DNA of 64,000 bases from Mycobacterium sp. 852002-10029_SCH5224772 (GCF_001667315.1 NZ_LZHT01000110.1:1-64000); one strand, 5' to 3'. Numbered from the stretch's first letter, positions 50,066-59,425 are shown. Program-made: numbers and translations. Notes: generated by a model not told the origin, from the letters alone.

Positions 50066-51115
50066 TTAGGTGCCCTGGCCGGTGCCGGTGCCGTTACTGG
50101 CGGCCGAGGCCGTGGCCGGGCCTGCGCCCGGGGTGGCGCCCAGAACCGACTGCATGTCAGGCTTCATCGCCTGCAACTGCGCGCCCCAGTAGGGCCAGTC
50201 GTGGGTGCCGTTGGCGTCGAAGTTCCAGAAGGCGTTGTGCCCACCGGCGCCGTTGTAGGCCTCTTGGAACTTCAGGTTGCTGGTTCGCACGAAGCCCTCG
50301 AGGAACTTCGCGGGCAGGTTGTCGCCACCGAGGTCGGACGGCTTGCCGTTACCGCAGTAGACCCAGATGCGGGTGTTGTTGGCGACGAGCTTGCCGACCT
50401 GAAGCGAGGGGTCGTTGCGCGCCCAGGCCGGGTCTTCCTTCGGCCCCCACATGTCGGCAGCCTTGTAGCCACCGGCGTCACCCATGGCCAGACCGATCAG
50501 CGACGGGCCCATGCCCTGGGACGGGTCCAGCAGCGCCGACAGCGAGCCGGCGTAGACGAACTGCTGCGGGTGGTAGGCGGCGAGGATCAGCGCCGACGAG
50601 CCCGCCATCGACAGACCGACCACGGCGCTGCCGGTCGGCTTGACCTGCTTCTCGCTCTGCAGGTACGCCGGCAGCTCGCTGGTCAGGAAGGTCTCCCACT
50701 TGTAGGTGGTGCAGCCGGCCTTACCGCAGGCGGGCTTGTACCAGTCGGAGTAGAAGCTGGACTGGCCGCCCACCGGCATGGCAACCGAGATGCCCGACTG
50801 GTTGTACCACTCGAACGCCGGGGTGTTGATGTCCCAGCCGTTGAAGTCGTCCTGCGCACGCATACCGTCGAGCAGGTACAACGCCGGCGAGTTGGCGCCA
50901 CCGCTTTGGAACTGAATCTTGATGTCGCGGCCCATCCCGGCGGACGGAACCTGCAGGTATTCCACCGGCAGACCCGGGCGCGAGAAGGCCCCGGCGGTCG
51001 CCGAGCCCCCGACGGCGCCAATCAGGCCCGTAAGCAGCGCCGCGCTGGCGGCCCCCACCACGAGCCGGCGCGGCATACCCGCCACGGCGCCGCGCAATCT
51101 GTCGACAAGCGTCAT
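50066..51115 (-). CDS. fbpA: antigen 85A mycolyltransferase
   Basis: 349 residues. The signal peptide is cleaved after Ala43, giving the Ag85 mature start FSRPGLPVEYLQVP. Catalytic triad Ser169 (GLSMAGSS), Glu273 (AKFLEGF) and His305 (THDWPYW), equal to mature Ser126, Glu230, His262. The disulfide pair CGKAGC is present. It transfers mycolic acid between trehalose monomycolates or onto arabinogalactan in the cell wall and binds fibronectin. Ribosome binding site AGGAAGCAAGG. The C-terminal Thr/Gly-rich tail is a little longer than in M. tuberculosis. Confidence 0.96.
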   Translation of the reverse strand: MTLVDRLRGAVAGMPRRLVVGAASAALLTGLIGAVGGSATAGAFSRPGLPVEYLQVPSAGMGRDIKIQFQSGGANSPALYLLDGMRAQDDFNGWDINTPAFEWYNQSGISVAMPVGGQSSFYSDWYKPACGKAGCTTYKWETFLTSELPAYLQSEKQVKPTGSAVVGLSMAGSSALILAAYHPQQFVYAGSLSALLDPSQGMGPSLIGLAMGDAGGYKAADMWGPKEDPAWARNDPSLQVGKLVANNTRIWVYCGNGKPSDLGGDNLPAKFLEGFVRTSNLKFQEAYNGAGGHNAFWNFDANGTHDWPYWGAQLQAMKPDMQSVLGATPGAGPATASAASNGTGTGQGT

Positions 51116-51508
51116 CCTTGCTTCCTCATCCTTCTTGCGGCCTCCCGGCGCATTCGTCCGATCGGGCGCTTTCTTGATTGGGTCGAACTACCTACGCGTA
51201 CTCAATTGCACGGCTCCTCCTCAGGCCATCGTCGGCCCGCATCGTCGCCGCGCGAAGCGCAGGAGTGCCCGTGTAGTCAACCACACCTTGCCCCATTCAT
51301 TCGCATCGAGGCGGGCCCCCGAACCGTCGAGCGGCCCACCTACCCAGCGGTTTTCATGTCAAACATGTGTAGAAGAGGCGATGTTCGCGCATGTGCTTGA
51401 CCGCCATTGCCAGCTGGTAAGGGGCCAAATGTGATGTTGCTGCCATTTTTTCGCAGCCGCCCGGCCGTGATTGGTGCGAGATCTGCCGAAATTTCTTCTG
51501 CGCAGCGC
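51116..51508. other. 393-bp intergenic region upstream of fbpA
   Basis: No convincing gene: the short minus-strand frames here run into aftB out of frame. It must hold the fbpA promoter. On the minus strand TTGACA is present at 51357-51362, but no good -10 box follows at normal spacing, so I do not assign one. Confidence 0.4.
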
Positions 51509-53449
51509 TTACTCGCGAGGCGGCGGTGGAACTTGTTCGGGTATCGGTAGCCCACACCGGGCGAGTTCGTAGAGCGGCACGCGGTCGATCCGGTACTTGG
51601 TGAATTGGAAGGAGTGCAGCACGTTGGACAGGAATCGGTGCGGCGTCATCGGCGCGCGCACCGAGCCGAGCATCGCCTGGGTGTCGGGGCATTTCAGCGC
51701 CGAGACGGCCTCGGCGACCCACTGCGCGTCCAGGTAGCCCGGAATTCCGGGATACACCTTCACCCAGGGGCCGTCGGCGATCACCCAGTCCGGGAAGAGG
51801 TTTTTGTCATGCCCGATGCGGCCGTGCTTCAGCCGCTCGGTGTGTTGCGCCAGCGGGTTTGCCAAGCCGATCTGATCGATGACCCGGACGTCGAGCCCGA
51901 CGTTCATGCCCACCATGCCGAGGTTGGTGAAAAACACCGCGTGCTGCGGCTTTTGCGGGGGGTTGTCGGGGGCGGCACCGGGCGGCGGCTGGGCCATCGG
52001 CACCAGGTCCCATTGGATGTAGTTACCCGACGGCAGCAACAACGCGCCGTCGGGGGTGTTGTTCAGGGCCGTCAGGATGGCCGCCATCCGCGGATAACCC
52101 AGGTAATCCGCGGCGGTCAGTGGATGCGCATGGCCGGTGGCCTGGGCATAGAAGCGGCGTTCGTCGACGATCCCCGAGTAGGTGACGTGGGTGGCGTCAT
52201 CGCCCATGCCGGGGGAATTCGCCGCCCACAGCGCCCAGCCGGCCACCCCCAGCCACAACGCGCCCGCCGCGCCGGCCACCCAGTTGCCGGTCTCGCGCGA
52301 ATAGTCCTGGCCGTCGGGGACGATGACCGGGACGGCGGCCACCGGGGCCAGCAAGCAGAACACCGGCGCCAGCAGCACCCGCGCGTGCATGAAGTCGCCG
52401 CCCTGCCGAATCCAGTACAGGGCCTGCAGCAGCCCACTGATCAGGACCCACGCCACCACCGCCGCCGGGCTGTGCACCGCCCGGGCCAGCCGGCCGTAGT
52501 CGGGCGCCAGCGCAGGGCGCAGGAATGACGGCCGTCGCCGGGCAGCGAACAGCAACACGCCCAGCGGCACGAGCAGCACCACAGGTATCCACACCGCGTA
52601 CGGGGCATCGAAGTTCGAGAGATAGATCATGCCCTGGGACCACTTGTCCCCGGCCGCGTCCTTGGCCAGGGCGGTCCCGGGCACGAGCAGCCCGTAGTAG
52701 CCCATCCGGAAGATCTCGTAGGCGACCGGCAGCAAACCGCCCGCCACCACGATCAGCGCGCGGCGCCGCCAGGTGCGGGCGGCGACCAGCATCATGATCA
52801 GCGCCAGCCCACCCATGAGGGCCAGCTCGGGACGAACCAGGACGCTGAAGCCGGCGACGAACGCCAGCGCGCCGACGAACACCTTCTTATCCGGGCGGTT
52901 ACGCACCGGCTGCGCCCAGCAGACCATCATCCACCACAGCAGCCCGAGGTAGGCCAGCGCCAAACCGCTTTCCAGGCCGGAGGTGGCGAAGTCACGCGCC
53001 GGCGGCAGCGCGATGTAAACCAGCGCCCCGGCAGGCAACATGATCGCCCGGCGGCCGCGCAGGCTGGGCGCATACAAGCGCGCGGCGCCCAGCATCAGCA
53101 GCGCCACACCGAGCACCGAAAGCACCAGCGCCAGAGCCAAAGCCACGTATTCCATGCGCAGCGGGCCGCCGACCCAGCTGCCGACGTACATCAGGTACGT
53201 CCAGGCGGTGGAGGTGTTGGCCTCGACCCGCTCGCCCTGGTTGAAAACCGGTCCGTTGCCGGCGAGCAGATTGCGGACCGTGCGCAACACGATGAGGCCA
53301 TCGTCGGCGATCCACCGCCGCTGCCAGGCGCCCCAGGTGAACAGGACGGCGACCACCGCGACGCTGATCCACAGGCTGACCCGCACCATGGCGGTGTATG
53401 GGAACACCGGCCAGCCGGGCCGCCTGATCACCGGCCGGCTGCGCATCAT
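51509..53449 (-). CDS. aftB: terminal beta-1,2-arabinofuranosyltransferase AftB
   Basis: 646 residues from the ATG at 53449. A TTG at 53491 would overlap ubiA, and the M. tuberculosis annotation starts at the equivalent of 53389 (MVRVSLW). GT-C (GT89) membrane protein with about ten helices. The periplasmic loop after the first helix contains the acidic catalytic motif RRWIADDGLIVLR and GERVEANTSTAWTYL. It caps arabinan chains with beta-1,2-arabinose, the site later esterified by mycolates. It is the last gene of the glf-glfT2-PAP2-ubiA-aftB run. Confidence 0.92.
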   Translation of the reverse strand: MMRSRPVIRRPGWPVFPYTAMVRVSLWISVAVVAVLFTWGAWQRRWIADDGLIVLRTVRNLLAGNGPVFNQGERVEANTSTAWTYLMYVGSWVGGPLRMEYVALALALVLSVLGVALLMLGAARLYAPSLRGRRAIMLPAGALVYIALPPARDFATSGLESGLALAYLGLLWWMMVCWAQPVRNRPDKKVFVGALAFVAGFSVLVRPELALMGGLALIMMLVAARTWRRRALIVVAGGLLPVAYEIFRMGYYGLLVPGTALAKDAAGDKWSQGMIYLSNFDAPYAVWIPVVLLVPLGVLLFAARRRPSFLRPALAPDYGRLARAVHSPAAVVAWVLISGLLQALYWIRQGGDFMHARVLLAPVFCLLAPVAAVPVIVPDGQDYSRETGNWVAGAAGALWLGVAGWALWAANSPGMGDDATHVTYSGIVDERRFYAQATGHAHPLTAADYLGYPRMAAILTALNNTPDGALLLPSGNYIQWDLVPMAQPPPGAAPDNPPQKPQHAVFFTNLGMVGMNVGLDVRVIDQIGLANPLAQHTERLKHGRIGHDKNLFPDWVIADGPWVKVYPGIPGYLDAQWVAEAVSALKCPDTQAMLGSVRAPMTPHRFLSNVLHSFQFTKYRIDRVPLYELARCGLPIPEQVPPPPRE

Positions 53450-53477
53450 GCGCGCTTTGAGCGCCTGTAGTTCGGGG

Positions 53478-54386
53478 CTAACCGAAGGCAACAGCGGCTC
53501 CCACTGTTGCGATCCACGCCATGAACAGCAGCTGCAGCACGCGGTCCCGCAGCGCGATGTCTTCGGGCTCCCCGGCCAGCCCGCCGTCCACGTCCACCGC
53601 GTAGCGCAGGATCGCGATGGTGAACGGGACCATGGACACCGCGTACCAGGACCCCGAGTGGTGGCCGCGTTCGAATGCCCACAGGCCGTAGCACATCACC
53701 ACCGCGGTGGCCGACAGCGTCCACACGAATCGCAGGTAAGTACTGGTGTAGCTCTCCAACGATTTGCGGATCGCCGCGCCGGTGCGCTCGGCAAGCTGCA
53801 ATTCCGCATAGCGCTTGCCGGCCACCATGAACAGCGACGCGAACGCCGCCGAGAGCAAAAACCATTGGGACAGCGGGATTTTGGCAGCGACACCGCCCGC
53901 GATGGCGCGCAGTAGATACGCCGAGGAGACGATGCAGATGTCAAGCACCGCTTGGTGTTTGAGGCCGAAGCAGTACGCCAGCTGCATGCCGAGGTAGACG
54001 GCCATCACCAGCGCCAGGTTCGGCGCCACCGTCCACGCGATGCCCAGCGAGGCCACGCCCAGCAGCACCGCGACGACGTAGGCCAGCCAGGCGGGCACCA
54101 CACCCGCGGCGATCGGACGGAATCTCTTGGTGGGGTGTTCGCGATCCGCCTCTACATCGCGCACATCGTTGATCAGGTAAATCGACGACGCCGCCAGGCT
54201 GAACACCACGAACGCCAAGCCCACTTGGGTGAGCATCTGTCCGTAGTCGTACCGAATGCCGCTGCCCAGCCCGGCCACCGGTGCGGCCAGCACCAACACG
54301 TTCTTCACCCACTGCCGGGGCCGGATCGCCTTGATCACCCCGGTGACCAGGTTGCCCGGCGGTCGGGTCACGACGTCCTCACTCAT
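53478..54386 (-). CDS. ubiA: decaprenyl-phosphate phosphoribosyltransferase UbiA
   Basis: 302 residues, the length of Rv3806c. Prenyltransferase of the UbiA superfamily with nine hydrophobic helices. The Mg/PRPP motif NDVRDVEADREHP (Asn73, Asp74, Asp77, Asp81) is in the first cytosolic loop, and the second loop has SAYLLRAIAGGVA. It transfers phosphoribose from PRPP to decaprenyl phosphate, the first committed step of DPA synthesis. Its start overlaps the PAP2 phosphatase stop by 8 nt. Confidence 0.95.
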   Translation of the reverse strand: MSEDVVTRPPGNLVTGVIKAIRPRQWVKNVLVLAAPVAGLGSGIRYDYGQMLTQVGLAFVVFSLAASSIYLINDVRDVEADREHPTKRFRPIAAGVVPAWLAYVVAVLLGVASLGIAWTVAPNLALVMAVYLGMQLAYCFGLKHQAVLDICIVSSAYLLRAIAGGVAAKIPLSQWFLLSAAFASLFMVAGKRYAELQLAERTGAAIRKSLESYTSTYLRFVWTLSATAVVMCYGLWAFERGHHSGSWYAVSMVPFTIAILRYAVDVDGGLAGEPEDIALRDRVLQLLFMAWIATVGAAVAFG

Positions 54387-54924
54387 TCAGCCACACCTCT
54401 CCTGCGCGGCGCGCGATCGCCGCGATGACGGCACCCAGGGCGATGCCGCAGGCCACGTCGCTGGGGTAGTGCACGCCCAACAGCATCCGCGACAACGCCA
54501 TCGGCGGCACCAGGACCGCCGCGCATACTCCTCGAGGCAGGCCGGTGGTCCGGCCCATCAGGATCGCGGCGGCCGTGGTGGACGTGGCATGGGCGGACGG
54601 AAAACTCAGCTGACTGGGCGTGCCGACGTTCACCACGACGGCGGGATCATGCGGCCGCTTGCGCCGCACGATCCGCTTGACGATCACCGCGGCGGCGTGA
54701 GCGGCGAACGCTCCGGCGCCGGCGACCAGCCATTCCCGGCGCCGCTTAGGCGACAGGACCGCGCCGAGCAGGGCCACGGCCACCCAGCCGATGCTGTGCT
54801 CGCCGAAGTGGGACAGTGCGCGCGCCACCGGCAGCACACCGGGGCGATTGCCCAGCGCCGCCTGGACGGCGACGAGCGCGGCCACTTCACCGCGCGGGGC
54901 TTCTGCGGGAGAGGCCTCAGGCAT
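54379..54924 (-). CDS. PAP2-family phosphatase (Rv3807c homologue)
   Basis: 181 residues with about four or five membrane helices. The phosphatase motifs are KRIVRRKRP, PSAH and SRMLLGVHYPSDV. Position between glfT2 and ubiA, with overlaps at both ends, supports the proposed role: dephosphorylating decaprenylphosphoryl-5-phosphoribose to the DprE1 substrate. The biochemical proof for the M. tuberculosis protein is limited. Confidence 0.88.
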   Translation of the reverse strand: MPEASPAEAPRGEVAALVAVQAALGNRPGVLPVARALSHFGEHSIGWVAVALLGAVLSPKRRREWLVAGAGAFAAHAAAVIVKRIVRRKRPHDPAVVVNVGTPSQLSFPSAHATSTTAAAILMGRTTGLPRGVCAAVLVPPMALSRMLLGVHYPSDVACGIALGAVIAAIARRAGEVWLNE

Positions 54925-56803
54925 GTTCTGCAGCTGGCAGCAACGCCGTCTCCCACTTCTGCTTGCTGGACAACACCGGCAGCGCGTCGCGGTACACCGT
55001 GCGCATCTCGTCGAACCGGCCGAGCAGCTGGCGCTGACGGCGCAGCGACTTGAACAACAGCGAGAACATCTTTCGCCGGTCCCGCTGCCGGTAGACCACG
55101 CCGCACCCGTCGGCCGTCGTGACCGTCACGCCGTCGACCGTGCACAGCCGGAACCAGCGCGCATCCTGGGTCGCCACGTTGTACTCGGGCCGGCTGTGGG
55201 ATTCGGGTTTCGCCTTGGTCGCGTTGTGCAGGATTCCGCGGGCCAGCCGGTAGCCGATCGACACCGGGTTGACCGGCGGGTTCATCGCCTTGCTTTGGTA
55301 GCGCGGCTGCGGCAGTTCGCTCGCCGCCGGCAACACCACCGCGTCCGGGTACTCCTTGCGCAGCCGATGCACTTCCGGCAGAGCGGATTCCAGGATAGAG
55401 AAGATGTGCTCTGGCCCGGCGAGGAAATCTTCGATGGCCTGGTTCTGGATTGCCACTGTCGAATACTCAAGGCAGGCAAGGTGTTTCAGCGTCGCCTTGA
55501 GATGGCTGCGAACCAGCCCGGTGATGTCGCCGTCCCAGTGCAGCGCGGCCACCACCAGCCGGTTGCGCAAGTGGAAGTAGGCCTGCCAGTCGATGGCGTC
55601 GTCCTTGTCGCTCCAGGCCATGTGCCAGATCGCCGCGCCGGGCAGCGTGACGGTCGGATATCCGTGCTCGCCGGCGCGCAGACCGTATTCGGCGTCGTCC
55701 CATTTGATGAACAGCGGCAGCGGCTGGCCCAGCTCCTCGGCGACCTGCCGCGGGATCATGCACGTCCACCAGCCGTTGAAGTCGACGTCGATGCGACGGT
55801 GCAGCAGCGCGCTTCGGGAGTTCTTGTCGCTCAACGGGAATTCGGCGAAGTCGTGGTCGTACTCGGCGTGCGGCGCGGCGGTCCACATGAAGTTCGACTG
55901 GTTGACGACCTCGCCCATGATGTGCAGGTGCGACGGCTCCTGCAGATTGAGCATCTGACCGCCGACGAGCATCGGCGACTTGGCGAACCGGTGCATCGCC
56001 AGCACCCGCAGGATCGAGTCCGGCTCGATGCGGATGTCGTCGTCCATGAACAGGATCTGTTGGCAGTCGGTGTTTTTCAGCGCCTCGTACATGACCCGGC
56101 TGTAGCCGCCGGAACCGCCCAGATTGGGCTGGTCGTGGATCGACAGCCGATCGCCCAGGCCCGCGGCCGCCGCCGGGAAGTCCGGGTGATCGCGCACCTT
56201 GCGCACCCCCTGGTCCGGGACGATCACCGCGCCAATCACTTCGTCCACCAAGGGATCCGCGGTGAGGTCGGCCAGGGCGTTGACGCAGTCGGCGGGGCGA
56301 TTGAAGGTGGGGATTCCGACGGCGATGTTGGCCGGAACCGGGGCGGGCTCGGTCGCATACCAGCCTCCGCTCACCAAGTTGACCGCGCTGTCGGTGGTGA
56401 TGTCGAACCAGATCCACCCGCCGTCCTCGAACGGTTTGAGCGCCACCTCGATCTCGACAATGGCCGGCTGCTCGTCGGTGCCGACGAATTGGCGGCCCTC
56501 CACCGAGATCCGCACACCGGTGGCCTTCGTCCGGTACACGTCGACGCGTCCGGTTCCGGTGAGCTCCGCCCGTAACACCACCGACGTGCAAATGGACCAG
56601 CGCCGCCAATAGCTGGCGGGGAACGCGTTGAAGTAGGTGGCGAACGACACCTCGGACTCTTTGCCGATCTCCAGCGAGGTGCGGCTCATCGCGTGGGCTC
56701 GCCGGGCGTTGGTCGTCGACTCCTCCAGATACAGCTTGCGCACGTCGAGCGGCTCGCCGGGACGCGGCAGGATGATTCGGGACAACAAGCTCACGGCGGT
56801 CAT
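54917..56803 (-). CDS. glfT2: polymerising galactofuranosyltransferase GlfT2
   Basis: 628 residues. An N-terminal beta-sandwich (about 1-150) precedes the GT-A domain: GIPTFNRPADCVNAL, NLGGSGGYSRV, the metal-binding DDD at 254-256 and catalytic region WDDAEYG (Asp369-Asp370), then WHMAWSDKDD. It adds alternating beta-1,5 and beta-1,6 galactofuranose residues to build galactan on the inner leaflet. ATGA overlap with glf links donor synthesis to use; it also overlaps the PAP2 gene by 8 nt. Confidence 0.95.
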   Translation of the reverse strand: MTAVSLLSRIILPRPGEPLDVRKLYLEESTTNARRAHAMSRTSLEIGKESEVSFATYFNAFPASYWRRWSICTSVVLRAELTGTGRVDVYRTKATGVRISVEGRQFVGTDEQPAIVEIEVALKPFEDGGWIWFDITTDSAVNLVSGGWYATEPAPVPANIAVGIPTFNRPADCVNALADLTADPLVDEVIGAVIVPDQGVRKVRDHPDFPAAAAGLGDRLSIHDQPNLGGSGGYSRVMYEALKNTDCQQILFMDDDIRIEPDSILRVLAMHRFAKSPMLVGGQMLNLQEPSHLHIMGEVVNQSNFMWTAAPHAEYDHDFAEFPLSDKNSRSALLHRRIDVDFNGWWTCMIPRQVAEELGQPLPLFIKWDDAEYGLRAGEHGYPTVTLPGAAIWHMAWSDKDDAIDWQAYFHLRNRLVVAALHWDGDITGLVRSHLKATLKHLACLEYSTVAIQNQAIEDFLAGPEHIFSILESALPEVHRLRKEYPDAVVLPAASELPQPRYQSKAMNPPVNPVSIGYRLARGILHNATKAKPESHSRPEYNVATQDARWFRLCTVDGVTVTTADGCGVVYRQRDRRKMFSLLFKSLRRQRQLLGRFDEMRTVYRDALPVLSSKQKWETALLPAAEHA

Positions 56804-58008
56804 CGCGCGCCTTCCTCCTTGTTCTGGGCTTCCGACAGGGATGCGCCATCGCGCAGGTGCGGCGCGAGGACGTTGTCGTACATGCTCAGTGCGCTCGCGA
56901 TGGCCATGTGCATATCCAGATACTGGTAGGTGCCCAGCCGCCCGCCGAAAAGTACCTGCGACGAAGCGGTTTCGGACTTGGCCCTGGCCCGATAGGCGGC
57001 CAGCACGGCGCGGTCGGCCTCGGTGTTGATCGGGTAATAGGGCTCGTCCTCGTCCTCGGCGAACCGCGAGTACTCACGCATGATCACGGTCTTGTCGACC
57101 GGATAGTCGCGCTCGGTGTGAAAGTGACGGAACTCGTGGATGCGGGTGTAGGGGACGTCGGGGTCGTTGTAGTTCATCACCGGCGTGCCCTGGAAATCCC
57201 CGATGGGGAGCACTTCCAGCTCGAAGTCGAGGGTGCGCCAGCCCAGCCGGCCCTCGGCGTAGTCGAAGTAGCGGTCCAGTGGGCCGGTGTAGACGACCGG
57301 CGCCTCGGGGCTGTCCGCACGCAGTTGGTCGCGCACGTCGAACCAGTCGGTGTCCAGCCTGACCTCGATGCGGTCGTCGGCGGCCATGTTCTGCAGCCAG
57401 GCCGTGTAACCGTCGACGGGCAGGCCCTCGTAGGTGTCGCTGAAGTAGCGGTTGTCGAAGGTGTAGCGCACCGGCAGCCGGGTGATGTTGGCGGCCGGCA
57501 GCTCCTTGGGGTCGGTCTGCCACTGCTTGGCGGTGTAGCCCTTGACGAAGGCCTCGTAGAGCGGGCGGCCGATCAGCGAGATCGCCTTCTCCTCGAGGTT
57601 CTGCGCGTCGGCGGTGTCGATCTCGGCGGCCTGCTCGGCGATGAGCTTGCGCGCTTCGTCGGGCGTGAAGTACTTGCCGAAGAACTGCGACACCAGGCCC
57701 AGCCCCATCGGGAACTGGTAGGCCTGCCCGTTGTGCATGGCGAACACCCGGTGTCGGTAGTCGGTGAAGTCGGTGAACTGCCGCACGTAATCCCACACCC
57801 TCTTGTTAGAGGTGTGGAACAGGTGCGCGCCGTACTTGTGCACCTCGATGCCGGTGGCCGGCTCGGCTTCTGAATAGGCGTTGCCGCCGATGTGCGGGCG
57901 GCGGTCCACGACGAGTACACGCTTCCCGAGCTGGGTAGCCACGCGCTCGGCAATGGTCAGTCCGAAGAATCCAGAGCCGACGACGAAAAGATCGAAACGA
58001 GCTGTCAT
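56800..58008 (-). CDS. glf: UDP-galactopyranose mutase
   Basis: 402 residues (M. tuberculosis 399). FAD-binding motif VVGSGFFGLTIAERVA (9-24), VVDRRPHIGGNAYSE and EVHKYGAHLFHTSNKRVWDY; the mobile-loop region has YTAKQWQTDPKELPA. It interconverts UDP-galactopyranose and UDP-galactofuranose, the donor for GlfT1 and GlfT2. TACCCT lies 9 nt upstream of the ATG, so the leader is very short. Confidence 0.95.
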   Translation of the reverse strand: MTARFDLFVVGSGFFGLTIAERVATQLGKRVLVVDRRPHIGGNAYSEAEPATGIEVHKYGAHLFHTSNKRVWDYVRQFTDFTDYRHRVFAMHNGQAYQFPMGLGLVSQFFGKYFTPDEARKLIAEQAAEIDTADAQNLEEKAISLIGRPLYEAFVKGYTAKQWQTDPKELPAANITRLPVRYTFDNRYFSDTYEGLPVDGYTAWLQNMAADDRIEVRLDTDWFDVRDQLRADSPEAPVVYTGPLDRYFDYAEGRLGWRTLDFELEVLPIGDFQGTPVMNYNDPDVPYTRIHEFRHFHTERDYPVDKTVIMREYSRFAEDEDEPYYPINTEADRAVLAAYRARAKSETASSQVLFGGRLGTYQYLDMHMAIASALSMYDNVLAPHLRDGASLSEAQNKEEGAR

Positions 58009-58099
58009 CGGTTGCTTAGGGTATCCGACCGCGAGGCCCTAACCCATTTGGCGAGGCCAGGGAGAGCCTCGGCCGTTTATTCACGGCCGTCGCGGTGTC

Positions 58100-58127
58100 C
58101 GGGATCCGGGATCCGGGATCCGGGATC
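58100..58127. repeat. four tandem copies of the 7-mer CGGGATC
   Basis: Perfect 7-bp x 4 array in the 266-bp space between the divergent glf and erp starts. Short perfect arrays like this often vary in copy number between strains. Confidence 0.85.
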
Positions 58128-58274
58128 ACAGTCCTGGTCGCAATTGCCTCACGATTCAATATCACCACTCTAGTAACAGGGTTCCCACTCGTACCATCGA
58201 CTTTGTGTGATTCCTGCCAGCTAGCACCGGCGGGACGCGCCGATACAACACACAGTCAGATAGAGGAGACTTCC

Positions 58275-59294
58275 GTGCCGAACCGACGCCGACGCAAGCT
58301 CTCGACAGCCATGAGCGCGGTAGCCGCCCTGGCAGTGGCGAGTCCGTGCGCATACTTCCTTGTCTACGAATCGACGGCCGACAACAAAGCGCCCGAGCAT
58401 CACGACTTCAAGCAGGCCGCGGTGATGAGCGACCTGCCCGGTGAACTGATGGGCGCGCTGTCGCAGGGGCTGTCCCAATTCGGGATCAACATGCCCCCGG
58501 TGCCCGCCCTGAGCGGGGGCGCGACCACGCCGGGTCTCGCCAGCCCCGGCCTGGGCACTCCAGGCCTCGGAACCCCCGGAGTAGGGACGACGGGCCTGAC
58601 CAATCCGGGCTTGACGAGCCCCGGCTTGACCAGCCCCGGCTTGACGAGCCCCGGTTTGGCGAGTCCGGGCTTGACGAGCCCCGGCTTGGCGAACCCCGGT
58701 TTGGCGAGTCCGGGCCTGACGAACCCGGGTCTGGCGCCCACGACGCCCGGGCTCACCGCCCCGGGCGCGCTGCCGACCACCCCGGGCGCGGGGATCGCGA
58801 CCCCGGGCGCCGGCCTCAACCCGGCGCTGTCCAACCCCGGACTGACCAGCCCGGCTGGCGTCGCACCGGGCCTGGGCAGCCCGACCCTGTCGCCGAGCGA
58901 AGTTCCGATCGACTCCGGAGCCGGATTGGACCCGGGCGTTGGTGGCACCTACCCGATCCTCGGCGACCCGTCGACATTCGGTAACGCCTCGCCCATCGGC
59001 GGCGGCACCGGCCTGGGCAGTGGTTCCGGCTCCGGTGCCAGTGGCGGCCTGGTCAACGACGTGATGCAAGCCGCCAACCAGTTGGGCGCCGGTCAGGCAA
59101 TTGACCTGCTCAAGGGCTTGGTGATGCCGGCCATCACGCAGGGCATGCAGGGCGGCGGGGCGGCGGGTGCCCTCCCGGGTGCGGCCGCCGGTGCCCTGCC
59201 GGGCGCTGCGGGCGCCCTGCCCGGCGCCGCGGCGGGAGCTCTCCCGGCCGCCGCGGGTGCTGCCGGCGCGGTACCGTTGCTGCCCCCGGTCTGA
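58275..59294 (+). CDS. erp: exported repetitive protein Erp (PirG)
   Basis: 339 residues from the GTG at 58275, with GAGGAGA 6-12 nt upstream. A basic start (PNRRRRK) and hydrophobic segment (about 13-33) give the export signal. The centre has 14 pentapeptide units of the PGLTS type, followed by a Gly/Ser-rich part and a Gly/Ala/Leu-Pro-rich C-terminus (AGALPGAA repeats). Erp is a surface-associated virulence factor of M. tuberculosis (284 aa, Rv3810) whose repeat number differs between species. Molecular function is unknown. Divergent from glf. Confidence 0.92.
   Translation: MPNRRRRKLSTAMSAVAALAVASPCAYFLVYESTADNKAPEHHDFKQAAVMSDLPGELMGALSQGLSQFGINMPPVPALSGGATTPGLASPGLGTPGLGTPGVGTTGLTNPGLTSPGLTSPGLTSPGLASPGLTSPGLANPGLASPGLTNPGLAPTTPGLTAPGALPTTPGAGIATPGAGLNPALSNPGLTSPAGVAPGLGSPTLSPSEVPIDSGAGLDPGVGGTYPILGDPSTFGNASPIGGGTGLGSGSGSGASGGLVNDVMQAANQLGAGQAIDLLKGLVMPAITQGMQGGGAAGALPGAAAGALPGAAGALPGAAAGALPAAAGAAGAVPLLPPV
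58530..58739 (+). repeat. 15-bp coding repeats of erp (14 pentapeptides)
   Basis: Fourteen contiguous 15-bp units encode PGLAS, PGLGT, PGVGT, TGLTN, PGLTS, PGLAN and PGLAP variants. Units 6-8 are consecutive PGLTS copies that are nearly identical at the DNA level, suggesting recent slippage. Confidence 0.9.
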
Positions 59295-59413
59295 CCTTTC
59301 GCAAACCCTCCACCAGACGGCACCGCAGAATCCTCTGCGGTGCCGTCGATCTTGGTGCAGATTCAACAGCGCTCAACCTCGTGTCGTCTCATAGATAACA
59401 TTAGAAACACACG

Positions 59414-59419
59414 TAACAT
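59414..59419 (+). promoter_or_regulatory. -10 box TAACAT for a leaderless amidase gene
   Basis: TAACAT ends 6 nt before the GTG at 59426, and no Shine-Dalgarno sequence is visible. Confidence 0.5.
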
Positions 59420-59425
59420 CGGCTG

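Noticed and set aside
53450..53491. TTG start of aftB overlapping ubiA
   Set aside because: Possible through coupling, but the ATG at 53449 is a better codon and the extra 14 residues are not part of the recognised protein; the true start remains uncertain.
58100..58127. CRISPR-like array
   Set aside because: The 7-bp units are contiguous, with no spacers; no cas genes are present anywhere in the window.
58095..58274. ATG at 58095 as the Erp start
   Set aside because: Would place the 7-bp repeats in the coding region and bury the signal sequence; GAGGAGA before the GTG at 58275 fixes the start.
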